NCBI GenBank assembly: GCA_964418745.1
Contig: CAYQMX010000006.1
Location: 124,001 to 188,000, forward strand
Direction: 5' to 3'
From: Scleromatobacter sp964418745
Lineage (GTDB): Bacteria; Pseudomonadota; Gammaproteobacteria; Burkholderiales; Burkholderiaceae_C
DNA length: 64,000 nt
The notes under the pieces are model-generated. The model was not told the origin of the DNA. It made no database searches and saw only the letters and a list, made by a program, of their open reading frames with translations. How positions within the stretch are numbered: position 1 is the stretch's first letter; each line of letters opens with the position of its first letter. This document shows, in pieces, positions 52,979-61,459 of the stretch. Position numbers and translations under genes: made by a program.

Positions 52979-53281
52979 ATGTCTCAAGCTACCCAGATCG
53001 CCGCAATCAAGCAGGCGATGTTCACCTACTTCACTCAGACGGCCGGACTCTCACCCGAGGCCGTATCCGACGGCTCCCAGCGAATCGAGAACCTGGACAT
53101 CGACTCGCTATCGATGATCGAGATGCTCTGGGATGTCGAGGAGAAGTCTGGCGTTCACATTGACGACGTGGCTGCGCTCAAGGACATGACGCTCGACCAG
53201 ATCGCCGAATTCATCGCACTGCAGCTTCCTGCCGACGTTGCTGCTCCGAGCGCGGCGGTCGTGACCGCTCAGGCGGTTTGA
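52979..53281 (+). CDS. Acyl carrier protein
   Basis: A 100-residue acidic carrier with the phosphopantetheine site Ser43 in LDIDSLSMIEM. Four-helix ACP pattern with an Ala/Val-rich tail. AAGGAG ribosome site. It lies between the mutase homolog and a ketosynthase, so it carries the growing acyl or organoarsenical chain of this pathway. No dedicated phosphopantetheinyl transferase is in the window. Confidence 0.9.
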   Translation: MSQATQIAAIKQAMFTYFTQTAGLSPEAVSDGSQRIENLDIDSLSMIEMLWDVEEKSGVHIDDVAALKDMTLDQIAEFIALQLPADVAAPSAAVVTAQAV

Positions 53282-53306
53282 CTCCGCGCGACGTAGGGGG
53301 CCTGTC

Positions 53307-54578
53307 ATGAATCGCGTATCGGTCAGCGGAATCGGGGCGGTGACGCCACTCGGACTGTCTTTCGGTGAGACCTTCGAACATCTCCTTTCCGCCAGATCCG
53401 CCGTAGCCCCGATTGCCGACGAACGCATCGCGACATTGATTCCTGGCGCACTTGCTGCAGTCGTTTCCTCAAGGTTCGATGCGCGCGTCGGGCGAATGGA
53501 GGCGGGGCTCGACCGGGCAACCCAATTGGCATTGGCCGCGGCACGCGAGGCGCTCGCAGACGCCGGTCTCGATGACTGGTCTCAAGTCGAGTCAGCGCTC
53601 GACCGCGCCCGCGTGGGCGTCTACGTCGGGACAGGGCTCGGGGGTGCTCATTCGCTGGATCCGCTGTACCAACGACTCTTCGCTCGGATCCATGGCGTCG
53701 AGAAAGGCGATGCGGCCTCCATGCACCCTCTCACGGTTCCGCGGATCATGCCTAGCGCCGCGGCCTCCTGGCTGTCGATCGAGCAAGGCCTGCGCGGGCC
53801 GACCAGCACGTTCACCGTGGCCTGCTCATCGTCCGCGGTCGCGCTGGGCGAGGCAGTACGGGCCATCCGTCATGGATACGTCGATGCCGTCGTCGTCATT
53901 GGAACCGAGTCTTTCCTGACGCCCGGTGCATTCGCGGCCTGGAACGCATTGCGCGTCATGGCACGTCCGGACGCAATCGACGTTGCATCGAGCTGCAAGC
54001 CTTTCGACAAGAATCGCAGCGGGTTCGTGCTCGGCGAGGGCGCGGCGGCACTGGTGCTGGAGCGCGAGGACATCGCACGCTCCCGTGGAGCTCGTTCGCG
54101 CGGCATCGTGGCCGGCTATGGCATCTCGAGCGACGCCAGCCACATCACGCTGCCTTCGCGCGGAGGGCAGGTGGCCGCAGTCCGCCAGGCGATGAACGAG
54201 TGTCGCCTTTCGCCGAGCGACATTCAGTACGTCAATGCCCACGGCACAGCCACGGCGGCAGGAGACGTGACAGAAACGGAGTCGATCAAGGAAGCCTTCG
54301 GGTCGCATGCTGCAAGCCTGGCGGTCAGTTCGACGAAGTCCATGCACGGCCACCTGATCGGTGCCGGCGGTGCACTCGAGTTCGCCATCGCGCTCGAAGC
54401 CATGCGGACAGGCTCCCTGCCGCCGACAGCAAACCTCGTGAATCCGGATCCGCAGTGCGACCTGGACTACGTACCCGGCCAGGCGCGACACGGTGCACCG
54501 CTCTCGGCAGTGATGTCCAACTCGTTCGCGTTCGGGGGCACCAATGTGTCGCTCATTGCACACCGGGCGGATTGGTGA
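53307..54578 (+). CDS. FabF-type beta-ketoacyl-ACP synthase
   Basis: A 423-residue condensing enzyme with the Cys-His-His triad: Cys173 in VACSSSA, His312 in NAHGTATAAGD and His347 in STKSMHGHLIGAGGA, with Lys344. It is a KAS II-like thiolase-fold enzyme that extends an acyl-ACP with a malonyl unit. AGGGGG lies upstream of the ATG. It overlaps the FabZ-like gene by its stop codon. No ketoreductase or enoyl reductase is present, so the cell's fatty acid enzymes may assist. Confidence 0.93.
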   Translation: MNRVSVSGIGAVTPLGLSFGETFEHLLSARSAVAPIADERIATLIPGALAAVVSSRFDARVGRMEAGLDRATQLALAAAREALADAGLDDWSQVESALDRARVGVYVGTGLGGAHSLDPLYQRLFARIHGVEKGDAASMHPLTVPRIMPSAAASWLSIEQGLRGPTSTFTVACSSSAVALGEAVRAIRHGYVDAVVVIGTESFLTPGAFAAWNALRVMARPDAIDVASSCKPFDKNRSGFVLGEGAAALVLEREDIARSRGARSRGIVAGYGISSDASHITLPSRGGQVAAVRQAMNECRLSPSDIQYVNAHGTATAAGDVTETESIKEAFGSHAASLAVSSTKSMHGHLIGAGGALEFAIALEAMRTGSLPPTANLVNPDPQCDLDYVPGQARHGAPLSAVMSNSFAFGGTNVSLIAHRADW

Positions 54579-54583
54579 CCGCG

Positions 54584-55111
54584 ATGCAGACCCTCGAATC
54601 GTCCGTGGACGCCTGTGTGAATGTCTGCCATCACTTCGAAGGGCACGCACTCCATGAGTTGATTCCGCACCGCGGCGACATCCTTTTCGCAACGAGCGTC
54701 ACCGTTCTTGCCGACGACCGGTTCGACGGTACGGCGTGCTGGAAAAGCGACCAATCTGGCCTCGCCGGTCATTTCCCAGGCGCTCCGATTGTCCCTGCCA
54801 TCTTCCTCGTGGAAGCAGCGGCGCAGATCGCCGGCGCTGGACTCGTGGCCGGCCATCGCCACAGGGATGACAGTTCGCAGCAGGACCGGGTCGGTGTCAT
54901 GGCTGGCATCCGGCGCTGCAACTTTGCGCGCCCCGTGTTCCCGGGCCAGGTGGTGAAGTTCGAGCTTCGACTCGGACGATCTACTGCCGGCTTCGCGTCG
55001 TGCAGCGGCGCCTTTTCTGTCGACGGCACGCCGGCCGGATCGCTGGAATTCATCGTCGCGATGGCCGACGCCAAAAGCCTCTTCGAAACCTCTTCCGTGA
55101 AGGATCGCTGA
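54584..55111 (+). CDS. FabZ/FabA-like hotdog 3-hydroxyacyl-ACP dehydratase
   Basis: A 175-residue hotdog-fold protein. HELIPHRGDILF and GHFPGAPIVPAIFLVEAAAQ are the FabZ signatures; His63 and Glu77 are 14 residues apart, as in FabZ. It would dehydrate the beta-hydroxyacyl-ACP made after condensation, or act as a thioesterase. GTG 54575 is a possible earlier start. Its stop overlaps the next ATG (TGATG). Confidence 0.87.
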   Translation: MQTLESSVDACVNVCHHFEGHALHELIPHRGDILFATSVTVLADDRFDGTACWKSDQSGLAGHFPGAPIVPAIFLVEAAAQIAGAGLVAGHRHRDDSSQQDRVGVMAGIRRCNFARPVFPGQVVKFELRLGRSTAGFASCSGAFSVDGTPAGSLEFIVAMADAKSLFETSSVKDR

Positions 55112-56025
55112 TGTCCCAACTCATCGCACAGATCGCCGGTCGCGTCATGGGTGGCGGAAAGCTCCTGACGCAGCTCCAGCTCGCATCGCGTCGTGATATT
55201 CCCGACATGCTCGCGCTTTACTACCGCGAGGGTTGGGTCGATTGGACGCACGACGACCTGGCGTTTCTCTTCGACACCTCGAGCCAATGCATGTTCAAGC
55301 TGGTGCTCGATGGTCAACTGATCGGCATCAGCCTGGCCACCGTTGCCGGCAACGGCATCCTCTATGGCCACAGCAACCTCATCGACTCGAGGCTGCGCGA
55401 CAAGATCAACTACTTCGACGAAGCGATCAAGTACAGCGACTACCTGAACCAGATCGCACGCCTGCAGATCCTGTATGCCTCCCGTCGCGTCATCCGACTC
55501 TATCAAGCCGGCGCCGGATTCAAGCCGCTGGTGACCTACCGTCGCGCTGTGATCAATGCCGCTCAATCGTTCCTGGTGAACGAGTCGCTGCACACGCTGG
55601 ATGCAAGCTCTCCTGCGGAAGACTGGGCACCGGTCGACGCGCTGGCTGAGACCGTATTCCGCGCCAGCCGAGCACCGCTCTTCCGCCATTTCGTCTCCGC
55701 CGGCGCGAGCTGCACCGTCCTGCGGGAAGGCAGCCGGGCCCTTGCCTTCACCATCGTCCGCCAGATTCCGAAGGCGATGGTTGTCGGGCCGGTACTCGCG
55801 GAGGACATGGACAGCGCCCGGGCCGTCATCGCCACCGCCTGGCAACGCGCAGGCGGTGGACCGCTGGTCATCGAGGCTTCCGAAGATCAGCTCGAGAAGC
55901 TGCTTCCCGACTACTTCGATTTCACCTGGGAAGAAAACCGGATGATGAAGATGTACCGCGGAGATGCGTCCCTGCTGGAGGACGAACAACGAATCTTCGG
56001 CGTGTTCTCCCGCTACATCAGCTGA
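55111..56025 (+). CDS. Two-domain GNAT-type acyltransferase
   Basis: A 304-residue protein. Residues about 20-165 look like a GNAT domain: a strand-rich GISLATVAGNGILYGHSN region followed by helices. Residues about 190-300 form a second, degenerate acyltransferase-like domain, as in tandem GNAT proteins. AAGGA lies upstream of the ATG, which overlaps the dehydratase stop. Between ACP-dependent enzymes it could transfer an acyl group from ACP or CoA to an amine or alcohol. The acceptor is unknown. Confidence 0.7.
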   Translation: MSQLIAQIAGRVMGGGKLLTQLQLASRRDIPDMLALYYREGWVDWTHDDLAFLFDTSSQCMFKLVLDGQLIGISLATVAGNGILYGHSNLIDSRLRDKINYFDEAIKYSDYLNQIARLQILYASRRVIRLYQAGAGFKPLVTYRRAVINAAQSFLVNESLHTLDASSPAEDWAPVDALAETVFRASRAPLFRHFVSAGASCTVLREGSRALAFTIVRQIPKAMVVGPVLAEDMDSARAVIATAWQRAGGGPLVIEASEDQLEKLLPDYFDFTWEENRMMKMYRGDASLLEDEQRIFGVFSRYIS

Positions 56026-56076
56026 CCAAGAACGCCTGTCGTTCTCGCATCTTCACGTCCTCTGACCGATCGACCC

Positions 56077-56991
56077 ATGACCACGTACCGCCTCACCAAC
56101 CATTTCCTGGAAGACCGCTGGCCGGAGGATGCCCTGGCGCTCGCGATCCCCGTGCCGCCCACCACGGCGACCCAGCGTTCGATCGGCATGGAGATCCCTT
56201 GCTGCTGGCAGTTCGAGTCGGTAACTGCCGCCAACGTCCAGCAGGAGGCGCTCTTCGTTGCGCCGACCGAGCGCTTTGCCGGCAGTCACTTCTCGATGCA
56301 GGTCTCGATCCCCGCGGGCGTGTGCGCGGATGCGCATTTCGATGCAACGGACATGGCCTGCTTCTGCCCCGGCGCCGACGCGGTCGAAGTGTGCGAGGGC
56401 TTGAGCCTGGCGCGAATGGGCGAACACGAACGGGTCGAGGCGATTGTCGAGTGTCTCAAGAAGAAGTATCGCTACCAGCACGGCACCAATTCGGATCTGC
56501 CGTTGACCTGCGACCTGCTGGTGGGCAACTGCCTGGACATCAACGTCGCGTTCGTCAGACTGCTCCGCACGGCCGGCATCCGCAGCGCCTACTACATCGG
56601 CTACTTCTTCGAGGCGGGCAAGCCGCAGGAGTGCGACGACTGGCATTGCTGGGTCGATACGGTCTCGGAGCGGGGCTACGAGAGCTGGGACATCGCGCAC
56701 TTCCTGAAGCGAGGCCGTACCGACGTTGGCCCGGCGCTCAATCCGATCCCCGGTATGCGTGTCGCACTCAGCACGGGTCGCGATCTGCGTTTCGCGACGA
56801 GCTATGGCGAACAGCAACTCGCGCACCTCTGCGAACCGCGATGGGTGCTCGCCGGCGGTGGTACTCGCCAAGCGCGCATCAACGTGGTCGCAACGACCAC
56901 GCCGCAGACAACGAACAGCCCGAATGGGATTGAACAGCTGAAAGCGGCGATCGCCATTGCCAACTGCCCATCCGAGTCCGAAATCGCCTGA
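56077..56991 (+). CDS. Cysteine-rich transglutaminase-like protein
   Basis: A 304-residue cytoplasmic protein with a transglutaminase-superfamily core. The catalytic triad can be placed as Cys152 (GNCLDINVAFVRLLRTAG), His190 (DWHCWVD) and Asp205 (ESWDIAH). The first 100 residues resemble the N-terminal beta domain of such proteins. About 13 cysteines are present (Cys42-43, 83, 95, 97, 106, 126, 145, 152, 186, 191 and two near the C-terminus), far more than usual, which may matter near trivalent arsenic. The family does acyl transfer or amide hydrolysis. Substrate unknown. Confidence 0.75.
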   Translation: MTTYRLTNHFLEDRWPEDALALAIPVPPTTATQRSIGMEIPCCWQFESVTAANVQQEALFVAPTERFAGSHFSMQVSIPAGVCADAHFDATDMACFCPGADAVEVCEGLSLARMGEHERVEAIVECLKKKYRYQHGTNSDLPLTCDLLVGNCLDINVAFVRLLRTAGIRSAYYIGYFFEAGKPQECDDWHCWVDTVSERGYESWDIAHFLKRGRTDVGPALNPIPGMRVALSTGRDLRFATSYGEQQLAHLCEPRWVLAGGGTRQARINVVATTTPQTTNSPNGIEQLKAAIAIANCPSESEIA

Positions 56992-57049
56992 GACGTGATC
57001 GATTCGCCTCTCGAAGCTCCATACACAAACGACCTGGGAGACCTCCAGC

Positions 57050-58111
57050 ATGTCCGCGACTGACACCTCCGCGATAGCTTGCGGCACTGAATGCCGGCGC
57101 AACGCCTTTCGCGCCAGGCTCGAAAGCATCGGCTGGGGCACGCTGCTATCTGTTGGGGTCGTACTGGCGGTGGCGGTGGCATCGCCGGCGCTGGCTGGCC
57201 ATACTCTCGCAGAAGCGGGCTGGTCCCTGTTGACGCTGTCGCCCTACCTCGCCGCATCTTTCGCGCTGTCGGGCTACACGAAGGCAGCGAGCATCGACCT
57301 GCTGGTCACGCGCGCATTTCGCGGCAAGCCGGCGTTGATGATCCTGCTCGCGACCCTGGTCGCCGTGCTCACGCCGCTGTGCTCCTGCTCGGTGGTCGCG
57401 TTGATGGCGGTTCTGCTGAGGGCTGGCGTGCCTCTGTCCGCGGTAATGGCGTTCTGGATCGCATCGCCCGTGATCAGTCCCGACCTGTTCATCTATACCT
57501 GGGGCGTACTGGGACCAGAGCTGGCGTTCGCGCGACTTGCAGCGGCATTGTTCATGGCTCTCCTCGGAGGCTTCGTGACACTGGCGCTCGAACGAATGGG
57601 CGCATTCCAGGCGCCGCTACGCGAGCAGTTCGCCGCGCGTCGGGTGGACGCGGGCGCGGTACTCGACCCCGTTTGGAAGTTCTGGAAAGAACCAGTGCGT
57701 CGGAAGATCTTCGTCGAAGAGACCTTGCACGCCACGCGCTTCATCATGCCCTGGATGGTGCTCGCCTTCCTGCTGGAGAGCCTCATTGCCTCACAGGTTC
57801 CTGCCGCCCAGATCTCGCGCTGGATCGGCACGGGCAACGCATTCGCCATCCCGATGGCCGTTCTGCTGAGCATTCCCACTTTCATCAACGGCATCTCCGC
57901 CGTGCCGGTCGTGAAGGGCCTGGTCTCGCTGGGCATGACGCCCGCCGCGGCGCTGGCCTACCTGACGGCTGGTTCGATCATGACCGTGCCGGCCATCATG
58001 GCCGTGCTGCCGCTGGTTCGGCTGCGCATCTTCTTCTGGCACCTGGCCATCGGTCTGCTCGGCGCCATCATCGCTGCGCAGGTGTTCCAGGTCATCGTCG
58101 CCCACCAATGA
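57050..58111 (+). CDS. ArsP-type (DUF318) permease, organoarsenical exporter candidate
   Basis: A 353-residue permease with about 8-10 membrane helices. The family motif TPLCSCSVVALMAVLLRAGVP has Cys111 and Cys113, with FWIASPVISPD after it and a repeat half around FINGISAVPVVKGLVSLG. Members of this family include ArsP, known to expel trivalent organoarsenicals such as methylarsenite. Two extra N-terminal Cys (Cys11, Cys15). GGGAG precedes the ATG. In this cluster it is the best direct hint that an organoarsenical, not just inorganic arsenic, is handled. Confidence 0.83.
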   Translation: MSATDTSAIACGTECRRNAFRARLESIGWGTLLSVGVVLAVAVASPALAGHTLAEAGWSLLTLSPYLAASFALSGYTKAASIDLLVTRAFRGKPALMILLATLVAVLTPLCSCSVVALMAVLLRAGVPLSAVMAFWIASPVISPDLFIYTWGVLGPELAFARLAAALFMALLGGFVTLALERMGAFQAPLREQFAARRVDAGAVLDPVWKFWKEPVRRKIFVEETLHATRFIMPWMVLAFLLESLIASQVPAAQISRWIGTGNAFAIPMAVLLSIPTFINGISAVPVVKGLVSLGMTPAAALAYLTAGSIMTVPAIMAVLPLVRLRIFFWHLAIGLLGAIIAAQVFQVIVAHQ

Positions 58112-58170
58112 ACGTGCCTGCCACGGACGAGACACCATTCCCTAGCCCTCCCCATCTTGAAGGACCTCTG

Positions 58171-58410
58171 ATGACAACCACCACGCTTTTCTCCCAGATC
58201 GGCAGCTTCTCCGAACGTGACCGCGCGGTCGCCGAGCTTGTCACGCGCCTCGCGCTCCACGTCGAGATCAGTCCCGCTCTCGCGGACCAGGTCGGCGAAC
58301 ATCGAGCCCTCAAGGACGAGGTAGATCGCTTCGAGCGCCAGCTCGCGCAACAGAACCCGTCGCTGACCGACCTGCTGGCTTCGACCACCAAGTCGAAGTG
58401 CTGCTCCTGA
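58171..58410 (+). CDS. Small protein ending in Cys-Cys-Ser
   Basis: A 79-residue helical protein (RDRAVAELVTRLALHVEI, then an acidic heptad-like DEVDRFERQLAQ). The tail is KSKCCS, with vicinal Cys77-Cys78, a typical soft-metal or As(III) ligand pair. GAAGGA lies upstream of the ATG. It sits between the ArsP-type permease and the ABC exporter. No family is recognised; an arsenic chaperone or a regulator of the permease is possible. Confidence 0.65.
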   Translation: MTTTTLFSQIGSFSERDRAVAELVTRLALHVEISPALADQVGEHRALKDEVDRFERQLAQQNPSLTDLLASTTKSKCCS

Positions 58411-58483
58411 TTTGCACCAGCGACGGTGCGCAGATGGTTGCATCTGTCGCTCAATTGATCTCCTCCCTCCAAAGAAGAAACGA

Positions 58484-59230
58484 ATGGCACTCGTGACCCT
58501 GCGTGGCGTCCGCAAGTCCTACCGCATGGACGCCGTGGCCGTGGCGGCCCTGACCGACGTCGACCTGGACATCCGGGCAGATCGCTTCACCGTGATCGCC
58601 GGTCCGTCGGGCAGCGGCAAATCGACCTTGCTCAACCTGATTGGCTGCATCGATCCACCCGACCAGGGCGAAGTGCGCGTAGCAGACATCAACGTCTACG
58701 AGCTTGCTGACGACGCGCTGGCCGACTTCCGCCTCCAGCGCCTGGGGTTCGTCTTCCAGAACTTCAACCTCCTGCCCGTGCTGACTGCCTACGAGAACAT
58801 CGAGTACCCGCTGGTGCTCGCTCACGCTCCCAAGGCGCGCCGCCAGCAAGCCGTGCGCGAAATGCTCGAGGCCGTCGGGCTGGCAGACAAGGGACATCAT
58901 CTCCCTGGTCAGTTGTCCGGCGGTCAGCGGCAGCGCGTCGCGATCGCTCGCGCGCTGGTCACGGCGCCTTCGCTCGTCCTCGCGGACGAACCCACAGCGA
59001 ACCTCGACAGCGTGACGGGCGACGCCATCATCGCGCTGATGCGTCGCATGCAACGGGAACGTCACGTGTCGTTCGTCGTGTCCTCGCATGACCCGCGGGT
59101 GCTGGCGGAGGCGGACGATGCCATCCACATTCGCGATGGGCGAATCGCGAGCGTGCACCGAAGCGAAGACAACCCGTCCGAGCGTGCGCCCAGCCCTTCG
59201 GGTCTTGTCGCAGAGCAGAGCGCCGCATGA
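58484..59230 (+). CDS. LolD/MacB-type ABC transporter ATPase
   Basis: A 248-residue ATPase: Walker A GPSGSGKST near residue 41, Q-loop in FVFQNFNLLPVLTAYENIEYPL, signature LSGGQRQRVAIARAL, Walker B LVLADEPTANLD. The phrases match the LolD/MacB/FtsE class that works with FtsX-fold permeases. ATG 58484 was chosen for the family start (ALVTLRGVRKSY). It overlaps the permease by 4 bp. It powers release or export of an envelope substrate. Confidence 0.92.
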   Translation: MALVTLRGVRKSYRMDAVAVAALTDVDLDIRADRFTVIAGPSGSGKSTLLNLIGCIDPPDQGEVRVADINVYELADDALADFRLQRLGFVFQNFNLLPVLTAYENIEYPLVLAHAPKARRQQAVREMLEAVGLADKGHHLPGQLSGGQRQRVAIARALVTAPSLVLADEPTANLDSVTGDAIIALMRRMQRERHVSFVVSSHDPRVLAEADDAIHIRDGRIASVHRSEDNPSERAPSPSGLVAEQSAA

Positions 59231-60645
59231 AGCAGTTCTCCATCGCCCTGCGCAACATCTTGCGCAATCGCCGTCGATCTCTGGCGACGCTGGCCGCCAT
59301 GGTGCTGGGCGTGCTCACGATCCTGCTGTTCGGCGGGTACAGCCGCGATATCACCTATACCCTCGAGACCGGCTACGTCCAACGGGGCGGCCATTTGCAG
59401 ATCATGCGCCGCGACTATTTCCAGTTTGGGAGCGGCAACCCGGGCGCATACGGCATCGGTGACTTCCGCGGTGTCATGGACCGCATCAGACGCGACCCGA
59501 TGCTCGGACCGATGGTGGTGGTCGTGACGCCGACGCTCCAACTCGGCGGCGTCGCGGGCAACTTCGAGCAAGGGATCTCACGCACGGTGCTGGTCACCGG
59601 GCTCGAGACCGAGGGCCAGGATGCACTGCATCGCTGGAACGCTTACGGTACCTTCCAGAAGCCGAAGGTGTCGCCGCTCACCGGTACGGCCGACGATGCC
59701 GCGTTGATCGGAATCGGTGTGGCCCGCGTGCTGCAACTGTGCGACCGGCTGCCCACCTCCGTGACGTGTCCCAAGCCGACGGCGACACCGTCCCAGTCCA
59801 CCAGCGCATCCGCTGCCACCGGCGCGATGCCGGCCGACATCTTGGCGCTCACGGACGGAGTGACGCCTGCGGCGACCTCGGCGTCGTCCGCACATCTCGA
59901 GCTGCTGGCCGCGAGTGCCCGCGGTGCTCCCAACGTCTCGCCGCTCAACGTCGTGCGCGCAGAAAACCAGGGCACCAAGGAACTGGACGATGTTTATGTG
60001 GCGATGCACCTGTCGCAGGCTCAGAAGCTGCTGTTCGGGCACGACGAACCCAAGGTGACGGCGATCGTCGTGCAACTCAGGGAGACGAGCATGCTGCCGG
60101 CGGCGAAGGCGCGGCTTGCAGAATTGCTGGCCTCACCCGGCCTGGCAGCGCCGGGTGAGGCACTCGAGATCCGTGACTTCAGGGAGATCTACCCGTTTTT
60201 CGGACAGGCCATCCTGATGTTCCGCACGATCTTCGGCTTCATCGCAATCCTCATCGGAGCGATCGTGCTGTTCACCGTCGCCAACACCATGGGCATGGCC
60301 GTGATGGAGCGCACCGTCGAGATCGGAACGCTGCGAGCCATCGGCCAGCGGCGTTCGGGCGTTCGGCGCCTCTTCGTCATGGAGGGGTTGGTGCTGGGCG
60401 TCATCGGCGCGGCAGCCGGTGTTGCGATCGCGGTGTCCGTCGCTTCGACGATCAACGTGAGCGGCCTGACCTGGACTCCACCGGGGTGGGCAAACCCTGT
60501 TCCCTTCGTCGTGCGTGTCTGGGGTGAGAGCGTCATGATCGCCACGACCGGACTGGGCATTGCCATAGTCGCCGTGCTGTCGGCCTGGTGGCCAGCGCGG
60601 CGTGCAGCCAAGCTCAACGTCGTCGAGGCCTTGCGCCATGTCTGA
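59227..60645 (+). CDS. LolE/MacB-like FtsX-domain permease
   Basis: A 472-residue permease: one N-terminal helix (about 15-38), a periplasmic region of about 280 residues, then three helices in the FtsX domain (VERTVEIGTLRAIGQRRSGVRRLF near residue 360). The periplasmic part includes a Ser/Thr/Ala-rich insertion (about 175-215) flanked by two Cys, not seen in standard LolE. It partners the preceding ATPase and overlaps the LolA-like gene. Type VII ABC systems like this push lipids, lipoproteins or toxins from the inner membrane to the periplasm. Confidence 0.88.
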   Translation: MKQFSIALRNILRNRRRSLATLAAMVLGVLTILLFGGYSRDITYTLETGYVQRGGHLQIMRRDYFQFGSGNPGAYGIGDFRGVMDRIRRDPMLGPMVVVVTPTLQLGGVAGNFEQGISRTVLVTGLETEGQDALHRWNAYGTFQKPKVSPLTGTADDAALIGIGVARVLQLCDRLPTSVTCPKPTATPSQSTSASAATGAMPADILALTDGVTPAATSASSAHLELLAASARGAPNVSPLNVVRAENQGTKELDDVYVAMHLSQAQKLLFGHDEPKVTAIVVQLRETSMLPAAKARLAELLASPGLAAPGEALEIRDFREIYPFFGQAILMFRTIFGFIAILIGAIVLFTVANTMGMAVMERTVEIGTLRAIGQRRSGVRRLFVMEGLVLGVIGAAAGVAIAVSVASTINVSGLTWTPPGWANPVPFVVRVWGESVMIATTGLGIAIVAVLSAWWPARRAAKLNVVEALRHV

Positions 60646-61456
60646 CGCCACCCTGATCGCCCATCGTCGGGGCCTGCGCTTCTGGCTGCCTTCGGCGATC
60701 GGTTTCGCCCTGCTGACGGCAGCGCAGGTGGCTGCATCGGCAACCCCCGACGCTCACGCGCTCCTCGCTGCGAGCGATGCCATCCGAAATCCCGCCGAGC
60801 CGTTCGCGATCTCCGTGGCCCTGACCGACTATCGCGACGGACCGAATGCCGAGCCGGGTACGCAACTGACTGTCTATTCGAAGATCGACCGGGCGGCGGG
60901 CCAGTACCGAAGCCTCATCCGCTACGAAGCGCCGGCGCGAGACATCGGCAAGCTGATGCTGAAGAACGGCAACGACCTGTGGTTCTACGACGCGTCGACA
61001 AAGGCGAGCGTGCGGATCTCGCCTCAACAGCGCTTGCTGGGGCAGGCGTCCAACGGTGATGTTCTCACGGTCAACCTGGCGAACGACTACACAGCGAGCG
61101 TCGGAGCTGAGGAGGACGTCAAGGACGGCAGCCAGCAGATGCGCCACAGCGTGCGGCTCGACCTCAAGGCAACGGCGGCCGACGTGACCTACGACCGCAT
61201 CGAGATGTGGGTCGACGCGACGACGCATGCGCCGATCAAGGCGCGCTTCTACAGCGAAAGCAACAGCCTGCTGAAGACGGCCTATTACCGGCGCTACGAA
61301 CAGCAACTCGGTGCGGAGCGTCCTACCGAGGTGGTGATCATCGACGGGCTGAACAGCAAGTGGGTGACGGTCATGCGTTACACGAACTATCGTGCCAGGG
61401 CGATTCCTGACGCCTGGTTCCAACGCGACTACCTGCCGCGATTCAAGGATGAATGA
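60638..61456 (+). CDS. LolA-like outer-membrane lipoprotein-sorting family protein
   Basis: A 272-residue periplasmic protein with a signal segment (about residues 13-36). It has the half-open barrel pattern of the LolA-like family: QYRSLIRYEAPARDIGKLMLKNGNDLWFYDAST and YDRIEMWVDATTHAPIKARFYSES. Such proteins carry hydrophobic cargo in the periplasm. Placed between the FtsX-type permease (8-bp overlap) and the outer-membrane barrel, it could ferry the cluster's lipid-like product. Confidence 0.85.
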   Translation: MSDATLIAHRRGLRFWLPSAIGFALLTAAQVAASATPDAHALLAASDAIRNPAEPFAISVALTDYRDGPNAEPGTQLTVYSKIDRAAGQYRSLIRYEAPARDIGKLMLKNGNDLWFYDASTKASVRISPQQRLLGQASNGDVLTVNLANDYTASVGAEEDVKDGSQQMRHSVRLDLKATAADVTYDRIEMWVDATTHAPIKARFYSESNSLLKTAYYRRYEQQLGAERPTEVVIIDGLNSKWVTVMRYTNYRARAIPDAWFQRDYLPRFKDE

Positions 61457-61459
61457 AGC

